In this document: positions 1 to 9,180 of the stretch, one piece after another
Layout of the letters: every line of letters starts with the position of its first letter
Numbering within the stretch: position 1 is the stretch's first letter
Assembly: GCF_026212465.1 (NCBI RefSeq)
Contig: NC_080053.1
Coordinates: forward strand, 10,078,204-10,142,203
DNA length: 64,000 nucleotides
Direction: 5' to 3'
DNA from: Amaranthus tricolor
Taxonomy: Eukaryota; Streptophyta; Magnoliopsida; Caryophyllales; Amaranthaceae
Notes under the pieces: model-generated
What the model was told of the DNA's origin: nothing
Database searches by the model: none
The model's input: the letters and a program-made list of their open reading frames with translations, nothing else
Position numbers and translations under genes: made by a program

Positions 1-944
1 TACAAGTTTTGGAAAAAGAAAATGCAACTGTTTGAAAGGTAAATGCCCTAATCTCAAATGCCATAGTTTGGCCATAGTGTACTTGTTTAGTTCTTATTGA
101 ACTATTGATGGTTTTTGATTCTTTTGCTCGTCTTGAGCACAGAAAATATTGCCTGATCCAGTTTGTTCATTAGAATTGTTGGCTGGATGCTGAATGATCA
201 TGTTCCTTTGAACATAGTAGAGTCCATTGGAAGCTTTACCAAGAGGTAAAGGCTTCCTCATCAAACTTTCCTGCATAAGACATTGATCATTGGTAAAGAT
301 AGCTCTACACTTCATATCCAAAACAAGTTTGTGCACAGAAAGAAGGTTAAAATTAAAATCAGAGACAAATAAAACAACTTTAAGGACTAATCCTGTACTT
401 AGTTTTACAATACCCTTGTAGGTAACTATCACTCTTCTTCCATCTGGAACAGTAATGAAATGATTCTTTCTGATTAAAGGTTTATGATAAGAGAACAAAT
501 TAGTATCAAAATGTATATGGTCAGAAGCTCTGCTATCTATAATCCAAGTATCATGGTTATGAGATGCTAAACAAAATTTACCTGCAAAGTGAGCAGAGGT
601 AGAAGAACCATTCTCATTTGGTATACTTGTTGTATTGTTGTGCTTATCCAAGAGAGCAAGAAGTTGGGAGAATTGTTCCGAAGTTAACTTGGCGTCCATA
701 AGCCCTTGATCTTTGTTCTCAAGATCACTATGAACAACATTAGCTCCTCCAGTAGTAGAATTCTCCTTTTTCTAAGTGTTGGATTTGAGGTTTTGGGGAT
801 ACCCATGAACTTTCCAAAATCTGTCAAGGGCATGACCATGTATCTTGCAATTTTCACAATAATTGGTATTAAGTTTCTTGTTACCTGATTTATTCTTACT
901 GTCTCAGTATTTTCTCTTATCCACTCTACGTACCAATTTGCAAT
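1..944 (-). mobile_element. Ty1/copia retrotransposon fragment (gag zinc knuckle, protease, pre-integrase)
   Basis: Reading the minus strand from about 940 down, three pol-type segments follow in the usual copia order. Around 790-870 there is a gag zinc knuckle, CENCKIHGHALDRFWKVHGYP-like, in which the last Cys position reads Phe. At about 510-570 is the aspartic protease motif WIIDSRASDHI, where family members have DSGASDH, so the active-site Gly is Arg. At 1-75 is a GAG_pre-integrase motif, WHLRLGHLPFKQLHF, in a different frame from the protease. Frames change between segments, so the copy is broken. The element runs off the left edge; its right edge abuts a CACTA relic at about 945. No LTR is visible here. 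Confidence 0.85.
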
Positions 945-2490
945 TTTTAGCCTTTTTAAACTTTTATTGCACATTTGCACTTACTCTCCTTAAGTAGTTT
1001 AAACTTCATTTTTTTGGGATGAAACTTGACATACAACACTAATTAGTATATATTATTGTTTTAAAATATTTAGAATGGAAAAAATAGCCATATGCTTGAA
1101 ATTATGTGCTATGTTGCGTTTTAAAGGCTTTTTAAGCTTTTATGGCACTAACTAGTTTAAAGTAGTTCAAATTTGATTTTTTTTAGCATGAAACTAGGCA
1201 CACAATACTAATTCGTATATATTATTGTTTTGAAATGGTTATAATTGAAAACATTGTCATATGCTTGAAATTACGTGCCAAGTTGCTTTTTTAGTCGTTT
1301 ATGTTTTCATGGCATTAACTTGCTTTAAGTAGTTCAAACTTGATTTGCTTCGTATGAAACTTGGCACACAACACTAATTAGTATATATTATTGTTTTGAA
1401 ATGGTTAGAATTGAAAAATAGCATATGCTTGAAAGTACTTGCAAAGTTGTGTTTTTATTGTTTTTTAAGCTTTTAAGGGACTAACTCCCTTTAAGTAGTT
1501 AAACTTGATTTGTTTTGCATGAAACTTGGTACACAATACTAATTAATATATATTATTGTTTTGAAATATTTAGATTTTGAAAAAATAGGAATATGCTTGA
1601 AATTACGTGTCAAGTTGTCTTATTTAGCTTTTTAAGCTTTTATGGAACTAACTCCCTTTAACTTTAAGTAGTTCAAACTTGAATTTTTTGGTATGAAACT
1701 TGGAACACGATACTAATTAGTATATATTATTGTTTTGAAATGGTTAGAATTGAAAAAAAATAGGCACATGCTTGTAATTACGTGCCAAGTTGCGTTTTTA
1801 AGGCTTTTTAAGCTTTTATGGCACTAACTTGCTTTAAGTAGTTCAATTTGATTTGTTTGGCATGAAACTTGGCACACAATGCAAATTAATATATGTTATT
1901 GTTTTGAAGCGGGTTACATTTGAAAAAAATAAGCATATGCTTAAAATTACGTGCCAAAAACACTATATAGTATATATATTATTGTTTTGAAATGGTTAGA
2001 ACTAAAAAAATAGACATATGCTTGAAATAACGTGCCAAGTTATGTTTTAAAGGCTTTTTAAGCTTTTGTTGCACTAACTTACTTTAAGTAGTTCAAACTT
2101 AATTTGTTTGGCATGAAATTTGGTACACAACTATATATTATTGTTTTGAAATGATTAGAATTGAAAAATTAGGCATCTGCTTGAAATTACATAAGTTGCA
2201 TTTTCAAGGCTTTTTAAGCTTTTATGGCACTAACTTGCTTTAAGTAGTTCAAACTGGATTTTTTAGCACTAAACTTGGCATTTGAAATGGTTAGATAGAC
2301 ATATGATTGAAATTACGTGCCAAGTTGCATTTTAAAGCCTTAGCTTGTGTATTTTCAATTAATTTTGACTTGAATCTTTCTTAATTTAATTGATCTCTTA
2401 GTGCTTTCAACAAGGAAATACTATTGATTGCAGCTACTACACGGTAAAATTTATACACGATATCATATAAGCCCTCAAGGAAGTTTGAAT
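945..2490 (+). mobile_element. Decayed CACTA fragment: repeat-filled intron plus ULP1 catalytic exon
   Basis: This stretch matches the plus-strand interior of the intact CACTA element at 50.0-51.5 kb. It has the same tandem units (AGTAGTTCAAACTTGAT, GCATGAAACTTGGCACACAA, TATATTATTGTTTTGAAATG), followed by TCTCTTAGTGCTTTCAA at the intron end and then an exon that still reads as I-D-C-S-Y-Y near 2430, matching V-E-C-G-Y-Y of the ULP1 catalytic exon at 51.38 kb. It is therefore a relic of another family member, cut on the left by the copia fragment. No terminal repeat of this copy remains. Identity is by eye and clearly lower than between the other two CACTA copies. Confidence 0.75.
948..2335. 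repeat. Tandem array of about eight ~165-bp units
   Basis: The core TTTAAGTAGTTCAAACTTGA recurs near 990, 1156, 1325, 1490, 1666, 1835, 2083 and 2240, each time followed by a CATGAAACTTGGCACAC box, an ATATATTATTGTTTTGAAAT box and a CATATGCTTGAAATTACGTG box. Units are 130-175 bp and diverged by small indels. One unit near 1965-2040 and the last one lack some boxes. The array is the intron minisatellite of the CACTA family described at 50.0-51.3 kb. Confidence 0.85.
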
Positions 2491-2547
2491 AGAAAATATT
2501 AAAATAGTATGTATTTAAATTTCTTAAATTATGTTAAACATTTAATA

Positions 2548-2971
2548 CTCTCTCCATTCCTTAAAAATTCCCACTTTACATTTTGTGGTGTTCCATTTGT
2601 TGTTTGCATAAAGAATCTTTCCATTTATATCACAATTTTTGCACAAAAATAACCTTTGCTCATCCTCATTTTAATATTTTAATAATGTTTAATGTCCTCA
2701 CATGTTTCCCACTAATTTCAATTTAACGTTTTTATATTCCTTATAATCACACATGTTTTCCACTAATTTTATGAAAATATTTTTCTATTAGCAGTGGTCT
2801 ACATTATTTTTCAACTAACTTTTTGATAATATTTTTTTAAAATATTTATGGTCCCTATTTTTCCTCCATCAAATTTATTAATAAATAAAATAATATTTTC
2901 ACTATCTAAAAGATTATAATTTTCCGTGAATATTCCTTATAGGAACTTTATTAACGAATGAAAATAAGGAG
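2548..2971. mobile_element. Degenerate Stowaway-like MITE
   Basis: The left end reads TA followed by CTCTCTCCATTCCTTAAAAA. The right end reads AAAATAAGGAG followed by TA, so the outer ends are roughly inverted and both sides show a TA dinucleotide. The body is AT-rich and non-coding. The length, 424 bp, is long for Stowaway, and the inner terminal repeat is badly diverged, so the call rests mainly on the ends. Confidence 0.4.
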
Positions 2972-3140
2972 TATTATGCAAACAATCTAACGTATACTTT
3001 TTTTATATTATATTAATTAGGTTTTATACGAAACTTCAAGGGAATGACATCCTTTGACCAAAGACGAAATGGGAGAAATAAATGACAAGATTTTTCGTGT
3101 ATCTATGTAATTTATGCGTATGGTAGAGTAATTAGTTTAA

Positions 3141-3214
3141 ATTTTTGCCTTTTGTGTGTATACACACTCACATATATATGTGTGTGTGTGTGTATACACA
3201 CAAAAGGCAAAAAT
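3141..3214. repeat. 27-bp perfect inverted repeat with 20-bp loop
   Basis: Bases 3141-3167 and 3188-3214 are exact reverse complements. The arms begin ATTTTTGCCTTTTGTGTG and contain GTATACAC. The 20-base loop is itself a TG/AT run. The palindrome stops 6 bases short of a long AC microsatellite. Confidence 0.9.
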
Positions 3215-3217
3215 CAG

Positions 3218-3220
<3 letters not shown>

Positions 3221-3292
<72 letters not shown>
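3221..3292. repeat. (AC)n-(AT)n compound microsatellite
   Basis: About 27 uninterrupted AC units at 3221-3275 run into about 9 AT units up to 3292. It is non-coding. A Val-Cys repeat peptide can be read through it on the minus strand but has no meaning. Confidence 0.95.
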
Positions 3293-3293
<1 letters not shown>

Positions 3294-3357
3294 ATACAAG
3301 TATTCTATATCAAAGTAAATCGTTATGAAAACTAAATATAATAAATGCATATCTTTA

Positions 3358-3654
3358 CGGCCCGTTTGGTAGTGTAAAGATATATTTATAGTGTAAAATT
3401 TCATTAAAAGTTCCATATCATTTCCATAGTAATGAAACTTTGATCACCAAAAAGTTGTTTTGTTTACAAATTGCCAATACCATCTAATATCACATCTCTC
3501 AATGGTAATGCATTGTAATAAATTGTATGAAAAAAATGAGATAATTAAAGTTGGACAACCATAACCATCAACGTAGCCAAGAGATTTTTCAGCCAAAATT
3601 ACATTGATTTTCATTCTCATTACCACCGTTTAATACCACCTACTAAACGGGACC
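3358..3654. mobile_element. Tourist-like (PIF/Harbinger) MITE
   Basis: The left end CGGCCCGTTTGGTAGTG and the right end CACCTACTAAACGGGACC are inverted with few mismatches. Both ends are flanked by TTA (3355-3357 and 3655-3657), the target duplication expected for PIF/Harbinger elements. It is 297 bp and non-coding. Confidence 0.7.
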
Positions 3655-4059
3655 TTAAAGCCTTTTTAAAATAATAGCTTTGACACTTTAAAAATTCCTC
3701 TTGATCCGTTAACTATTCATTAGCAAAACAACTTATTAAAGGACCGCCTTGTTTTGAAAAATAAAAGGGTCAAGTATGTTAAAACGAACCGGATCACAGG
3801 CTTATAACGGGGTTTGCTCCAATGAACACATCTAGTCTAGTCATCATTAGCAACCAGATTGCTACTAGAATCATTTGAATAGAATTAGAATAATTATTAT
3901 AGTTGAATGAAAGATAAAAATAGCAAAAAATTATCATAAATGATCGAATACAAACGAAAAAATTAATGTTGATCGGATAACGGACAATAAATTATATATT
4001 CAGTGATTGATATGTAATAGCAAAAATTAGGAAATTGAAAATGAAAAATCTAACACTTA
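3655..4059. other. AT-rich spacer, no gene seen
   Basis: I see no open frame of note, no terminal repeats and no recognisable element in this stretch. Confidence 0.6.
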
Positions 4060-4230
4060 CGCATGTTTGGATAGAAATTTAGAATAGAAAAGAAAGGAAT
4101 TGAAAGGGAAGAGAAATGGAAACACTAGTGGAAAAAACCTCATTTGCTGCGGTTTTTTAGCCATTATTTGCTGTGGTTATGGCCCCAAGCAATAGTGATA
4201 GCAACAAATAGCCTATTTTAAATGCTGCGG

Positions 4231-5496
4231 TTAAAAACCGCAGCAAAAAAGTGTATTATTTGCTGCGGTCAGCCCCCATAACCGCAGCAAATAAGTGGTA
4301 TTATAGATCACTAAATCCTCAACGAGAAGTGCAAGATACACATCTATGTCATTGCCAGGTTGTTTAGGACTCGAGATAAGAAGCGAAAGCATTATGTACT
4401 TACGCTTCATACACAACCAAGGTGGCAAATTATAGATCACTAAAAGTACCGGCCAAGTACTATGTTGAGAACTAAGATTGCCGAATGGGTTCATTCCATC
4501 CGTACACAGTTCGAGCCTTAAATTACGAACCTCATCCCCAAAAGTCTTATGCAACCTATCAATACTCTTCCACTCCGGAGAATCAGATGGATGTGTGAGC
4601 AAGTGACCTTTCTTCACCCTATCTGCATGCCACCTCAAATTTAACGCATCTTTCTTTATAGAAAACAAGCGCTTGAATCTAGGTATTATTGGAAGATACC
4701 ACAATACCTTAGCCGGGGGCCCTTTAGCATCCCGAGCCCCTTTACGCTTGTAGCGCGATAACCCACACCTAGGACACTCTTCTAAGTTCTCGTTTTCATT
4801 CCGATACAACACACAATCATTCGGACACGCATGAATCTTCTGGTACTCTAAGCCGAAAGGACACATGAGCTTTTTGGCATAATATGTCGACTTTGGAAGT
4901 TCATTTCCCTCAGGAAGCATCTCACCTAACGCTTCTAATAACATTGTGAAACTAGCGTCACTCCAATTAAACTTTGACTTAATGTTAAAAATTGTCAACA
5001 CTGCTGTTAGTTTGGTGAACTTTGTACATCCAGGGTACAAAGGCTTTTGAGAAGCCTCTGTCAACAAGTCAAAAACACGAGGACGTTTTCCTAACTCATC
5101 CTCGACTCCCTCCATCATCTCATCAACACGATCCGCATCCTCATCGACATTCTCTTCATCCGTCTCATACCCATCAACATGATCTACTACATCCTTATTG
5201 ACATCAGTCACATTATTGACGTCCTCAGCAACATTTTTCTCTTTGTAAACTCCCTCCTCACCATGCCAAACCCAAACATGATATTGAGACCTAAACCCAC
5301 GTTGAAGTATGTGCTCCATAAGGATATCAACACTATCTACCTTTGATACATTTCCACAACTGACACATGGGCAATAAAAACCAACTCCCCCCGTCCTAAC
5401 TTGATGTTCAACCGCAATACTACAAAATTCTAATACACCATCAATAAATTCCGACGATTCAATGCTTTCATACATCCAAGAACGATCGTTTTTCAT
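4231..5496 (-). pseudogene. Truncated TnpD-like CACTA transposase (421 aa)
   Basis: The frame starts at an ATG at 5496 (MKNDRSWMYE) and is open to 4231. The N-terminus is the transposase-associated zinc domain (GFYCPCVSCGN, then a HILQRGF-type motif). An acidic Asp/Glu linker follows, then the start of the Transposase_21 region (LYPGCTKFTKL, ECPRCGLSRYKRK, LRLELCTDGMNPFGN, LPPWLCMKRKYIMLSLLIS). After VED the frame runs into the deletion junction and subterminal repeats and ends FCCGF. It lacks the DD/E catalytic part, so it cannot be a working transposase. It stays in frame where CACTA-2 has a frameshift (about 44,230). A truncated protein binding element ends is conceivable but is inference. 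Confidence 0.85.
4300..4315. other. 16-bp templated filler at the CACTA-1 deletion junction
   Basis: ATTATAGATCACTAAA at 4300-4315 is identical to 4429-4444, which lies about 130 bp away inside the transposase gene. In CACTA-2 the corresponding gene sequence continues without this block. The copy sits exactly where transposase sequence is joined to the subterminal repeat, the form expected of filler copied during abortive gap repair. Confidence 0.75.
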
Positions 5497-7108
5497 CCTA
5501 ATTAGTGTGATTAATTGATTCAAAACAAAATTAATACACAAATTTTAAACATATATACTTAACGAGCTCTAAATAACTACAAAATTAAGTAATAATCATT
5601 CATTTAACACTAATTAACCCAAATAATAACACAATGTTTTTTAAACTGTCCAAATGATGTTTATTATAGTAACCATAATTAATAATATTCATATAAAAAC
5701 AATAAAAATAAAATCACATTCATAAACTTGGACAACTAATTAACATTCATATCAACAACTCATTCATTCATCTAACCATAAACAACCTTAATTAAACCTA
5801 ATTTACAAACTAGAAATAAATTATGATAAATTTAAAACATAAAAACCACACACATTGATAAATAAAATGAAGAAATTACTTAAAAATATAACAAAACATG
5901 ATATATATGATAAATTTAAAACTTAAAAACAACAACAACATATACATTCATAAAGTATGACAAATTTAAACCTAACTTACAAAATCAAAATGAAAAAGAT
6001 ACCTTGAATTTCGTGGGTTTCGGTGGGTTGTGTATAACCTATACTATGAAAAAAATTAGTATAAAAAAACTAAATCCCTAAAACATAATGAAGTTGAAGA
6101 ATTTAAATTAAGCTTGAAAAAATAATACCTTGAAGAACAATACAAGAATGTTCGATAATGAAGTTTGAAATTTGAAGAATGTTTTGAAGAATGTTCGATG
6201 TTTGAAGTTGATAATGAACAAGAGAAGTTTGAGGGAATTCTGGAATGGAACGGCTGTTTGAAGAAGATGATGATGTTCGATGTTTGGAGAAGTCTGGAAA
6301 GTTTGAAGAAGTTTGATAATGTTTGATGTTTTTTCAATGAAGAAGATGATGAAGTTTGATGAAGATGAAGTTTGAAGAAACTGTTGTTCGCGTGCGTGTG
6401 TTTGTTTGTAGTAATGAAACAGAAACTTAAGGGTTTTATATTATGAAAATATAAACGTTAGATCAGTATAAGGCGCCATTTTAATGTGCTATTTGCTGCG
6501 ATCAAAGAGATAAACCGCAGCAATTAATGCTGCTAAAACAATTTTTCAACTGCTTTAAACGTATTTGCTGCGGGCCCATCATTAACCGTAGCAATTAAGG
6601 TAATTGAGTAACGGTTATTTTCTGCGGTCACAAGCTAAACCGTAGCAATTAAGCTTGCAATTAATTATTTGCTGCGGTTATGTCCAAAAACCGCAGCAAT
6701 TGTTTGGCTTTTTTTTTCTTATTCTTTTTCCTATTTATTGCTGCGTATATACAATAATCGTAGCAAATAATAAGCAGCAAATACGTTTTTTTCCACTAAT
6801 GAAAAGAAGAAACTTTTGTTTTGTTTGAAGGGAATGAAAGAGAAAAAATAAAAGTTTTTCCTTGAAATCTTTTCAACTCAATAAAAACATTTATTAAAAA
6901 ACAGTCGTCTCGAATATGAATAGACGTAGAAGTTAATAAGTGCATAAATACATGTTGACATCGCGAATGCAATCACACATGCGTAATTCTATTAATTTAA
7001 GAAGACATATGAGTGTTGTCTTAACCATCTTATATCTCGGCCTGATCTGATTCTAAATATACGCTCTTAACAATAAAATGGCGTAGTGAAAGCTTCTCAA
7101 GAACTTAC

Positions 7109-7444
7109 ATACTCCATACCAATCCACCGATGGATAAACTCTCGCTTCCTTACGTCCACTTCACTGTCAACTTTATTTAACAATGTGAACGAAAATATTA
7201 AGCACTTTTTGTCAACATCCTCAACTTCATCATATGCTTTATCGAAAATCTCTTGTTTTTCAATATTAAAAGGAGAAATTGGAACCGAATCCTCATGAGA
7301 AGATTCCAGCAATTTCTTTCGAGTTTCCTTGTAACGATCATTACTTAACGACTGTCTAAATTCTTTCAGAAAGGCTTTGTCTTTTCCCGCTTGAAAATTA
7401 ACGTTTGCTAATATTGTTTGTGTAAAAAGATTACGGTTGAACAA
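7109..7444 (-). other. Possible orphan coding exon, function unknown
   Basis: The minus strand is open for about 112 codons (NLFTQTILANVNFQAGKDKA, later EIFDKAYDEVEDVDKKCLIF, RKREFIHRWIGMEY). It has normal-looking, charged composition, unlike the surrounding AT-rich DNA. At its 3' side a perfect donor-like TAT|GTAAGT follows at 7108. There is no ATG at the start and no partner exon that I can find within several kb. It could be an exon of a decayed gene or a captured fragment. I do not recognise the family. Confidence 0.3.
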
Positions 7445-8983
7445 TTTGGTAAACCTTAGAGTTACCGCGTAGAGTTTTTAAAAGTTTTGGCTATCACATG
7501 GAAAACCCATAACCTCAAGGTTACCACTTGAAATTTCCCTTTATTTAATGTTTATTGTACTCTTATATGTTTTACTAACTTTATTGTAATATTTTTCTAT
7601 TTCTTATGGTCTTAACGTATGTTCTTCTAACTTTAATTTACTTAAACAATCAATAAAATATACTAATGTAGAAACAATCATCAATAAAATATACTAATGC
7701 AGAAATGACTTAGGAAACGTGTCACGTTCTCATTAAAATTTTTTCCGCCATTTTGACAATTGACTTGATATTTAAGGAAATAATTAATTCATAAAAAATA
7801 TAATATTTTTTGATTGACTATAAAGATATTTCTTTATATAAATCTATAATTTTTTTTATCTCAAATCTTAAATAAAATTAAAGTTTGCTGTATTAAGAAG
7901 TGATCCAAACCATAAAAAGACAAAAATAAAATAATTTAATTTTCTATATTCATATACACAATCTTAAATCTTAAGCTCAAAATTTATATTATATTTTATA
8001 TTCAATTTATATATTTTACTATTCTTGTAAAAATGTTTTATAATATATAATATATAATATATTAATGAAAAATCCAAAATCTTTCAATGATAAAATCATA
8101 GAAAAAAGAATAATCTTTTATATAATAAACAAAGTATTTTACATTTCTTCATTTACTTGGGTGATTTCATCAATATAATATAGTTTAACGATAATCACTT
8201 GCTAAAATTTTATTGATTTATGGTAATTTTTATCTATTTTTTCACATATATGTTTTAATATAATTGTATAATAAATTATTTCTTTGCTTTGTCAATCGGA
8301 GTATATTATTATATCAAATACAAAGATTTAAAGATTAAGTTTATGTTGTAAATGAATTAATTTTATAAATTAATATTAATATATTCATATAAGTAAATAT
8401 TTATTACATCCATATTTTACACGAAATTCTATCTAGTTTTTCTATAATTGTGGTTCTTATATTTTTTTTTCACTAATTTTTTTTAAAATTTTTTAATGTT
8501 CATATTACCCACTTTTTCTTCATTTTTATATTTAATAAAATAATATTTATACTATCTTAAAGGTTTAATTTTTCTCAATCTCGCGAACAATCTACATGAA
8601 AGCATCAATAGGAAACGAAGGGAGTTTTTTTTTTTTTTTATTGTTTATGAACTAAAAGAATTATTCTTTCATACTTTGCCTAAATGAAGAAGTCATTAGT
8701 TTAAGAGAACTTTACGCTAATATTATCGTTATTATTCTTGATTCTTTATCAAATACACGAAGTTATTCTTTCAGACATTGCCTAACAGAAGAAGAAATTA
8801 TTGTAAGACAAGGCTTTACGCTAATTTTTATCTTCATTATATTTAAATGTTCCAAACTTGTATGAAATAATTTTCATAAGTTCATTCCATTTAGAAGATA
8901 TCAATCTGTTTGTATGAATTTTTTACCCCATTATCTAACATAACACTTGTTTGATTTTAATTACAAGTAAACTTTGGTTTATT
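7445..8983. other. AT-rich intergenic DNA, no gene seen
   Basis: This stretch is very AT-rich with short poly-T/A runs. I see no coding region. Sequences near 8400-8625 (TTACATCC ... GAAACGAAGGGAG) may be a worn Stowaway-type end, but the partner end is not clear. Confidence 0.5.
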
Positions 8984-9124
8984 AGCCGGTCTTCTGAGAG
9001 ACCGTCTTTTCGAAAGACGTCTCTCAGGCCCAATCCATTAAAGCTTAATGAAACTAAAAAATGATAATAAATTCACCAGATAGAAATGGTCTTTCAAAGA
9101 GATTGTCTCTCACGAGAATTTGTG
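8984..9124. mobile_element. Short Mutator-like element (MITE), copy 1
   Basis: The element begins AGCCGGTCTTCTGAGAGACC and ends TCTCACGAGAATTTGTG. It is flanked by TTGGTTTATT (8974-8983) and TTGGTTTATA (9125-9134), a near-perfect 9-10 bp target duplication typical of Mutator-like elements. It is 141 bp and non-coding. The same ends occur at 11,830-12,163. Confidence 0.7.
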
Positions 9125-9180
9125 TTGGTTTATAATTATAAAGTGCAGCATAACAACCTTTAAATTGACATCTCACCACA

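Larger units (their letters stand above)
4123..6801 (-). mobile_element. CACTA-1, internally deleted CACTA (En/Spm) element
   Basis: The left end is CACTAGTGGAAAAAACCTCA and the right end is TTTTTTCCACTAATG, inverted copies with one mismatch in the outer CACTAGTG. Flanking AAA at 4120-4122 and 6802-6804 fits the 3-bp target duplication of CACTA elements. Both ends carry GCTGCGGTT / AACCGCAGC subterminal motifs. Inside is only the first part of a TnpD-like gene on the minus strand. Compared with CACTA-2 (41,994-52,131) about 7.4 kb is missing: everything from the middle of the transposase to the 3' subterminal region. Confidence 0.92.
4060..6890. mobile_element. Small fold-back element split by CACTA-1
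   Basis: The 60 bases left of CACTA-1 (GCATGTTTGGATAGAAATTT, then an AGAAAAGAAAGGAAT-type purine run ending GAGAAATGGAAA) and the bases right of it (AGAAGAAACTTTTG and onward) together resemble the fold-back element at 14.40-14.73 kb, which reads ATGTTTGGATAACAATTTT, the same purine run, GAGAAATGGAAG and then AAAGTAACTC. The CACTA-1 insertion with its AAA duplication falls exactly at this join. The outer right border near 6890 is approximate. Confidence 0.4.

Noticed and set aside
945..2340. CRISPR-like regular repeats
   Set aside because: There are no unique spacers, the units are contiguous and diverged, the genome is a plant, and the units match a CACTA intron.
3219..3416. 65-codon minus-strand frame ending in Cys-Val repeats
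   Set aside because: It reads through the AC microsatellite; no real coding signal.
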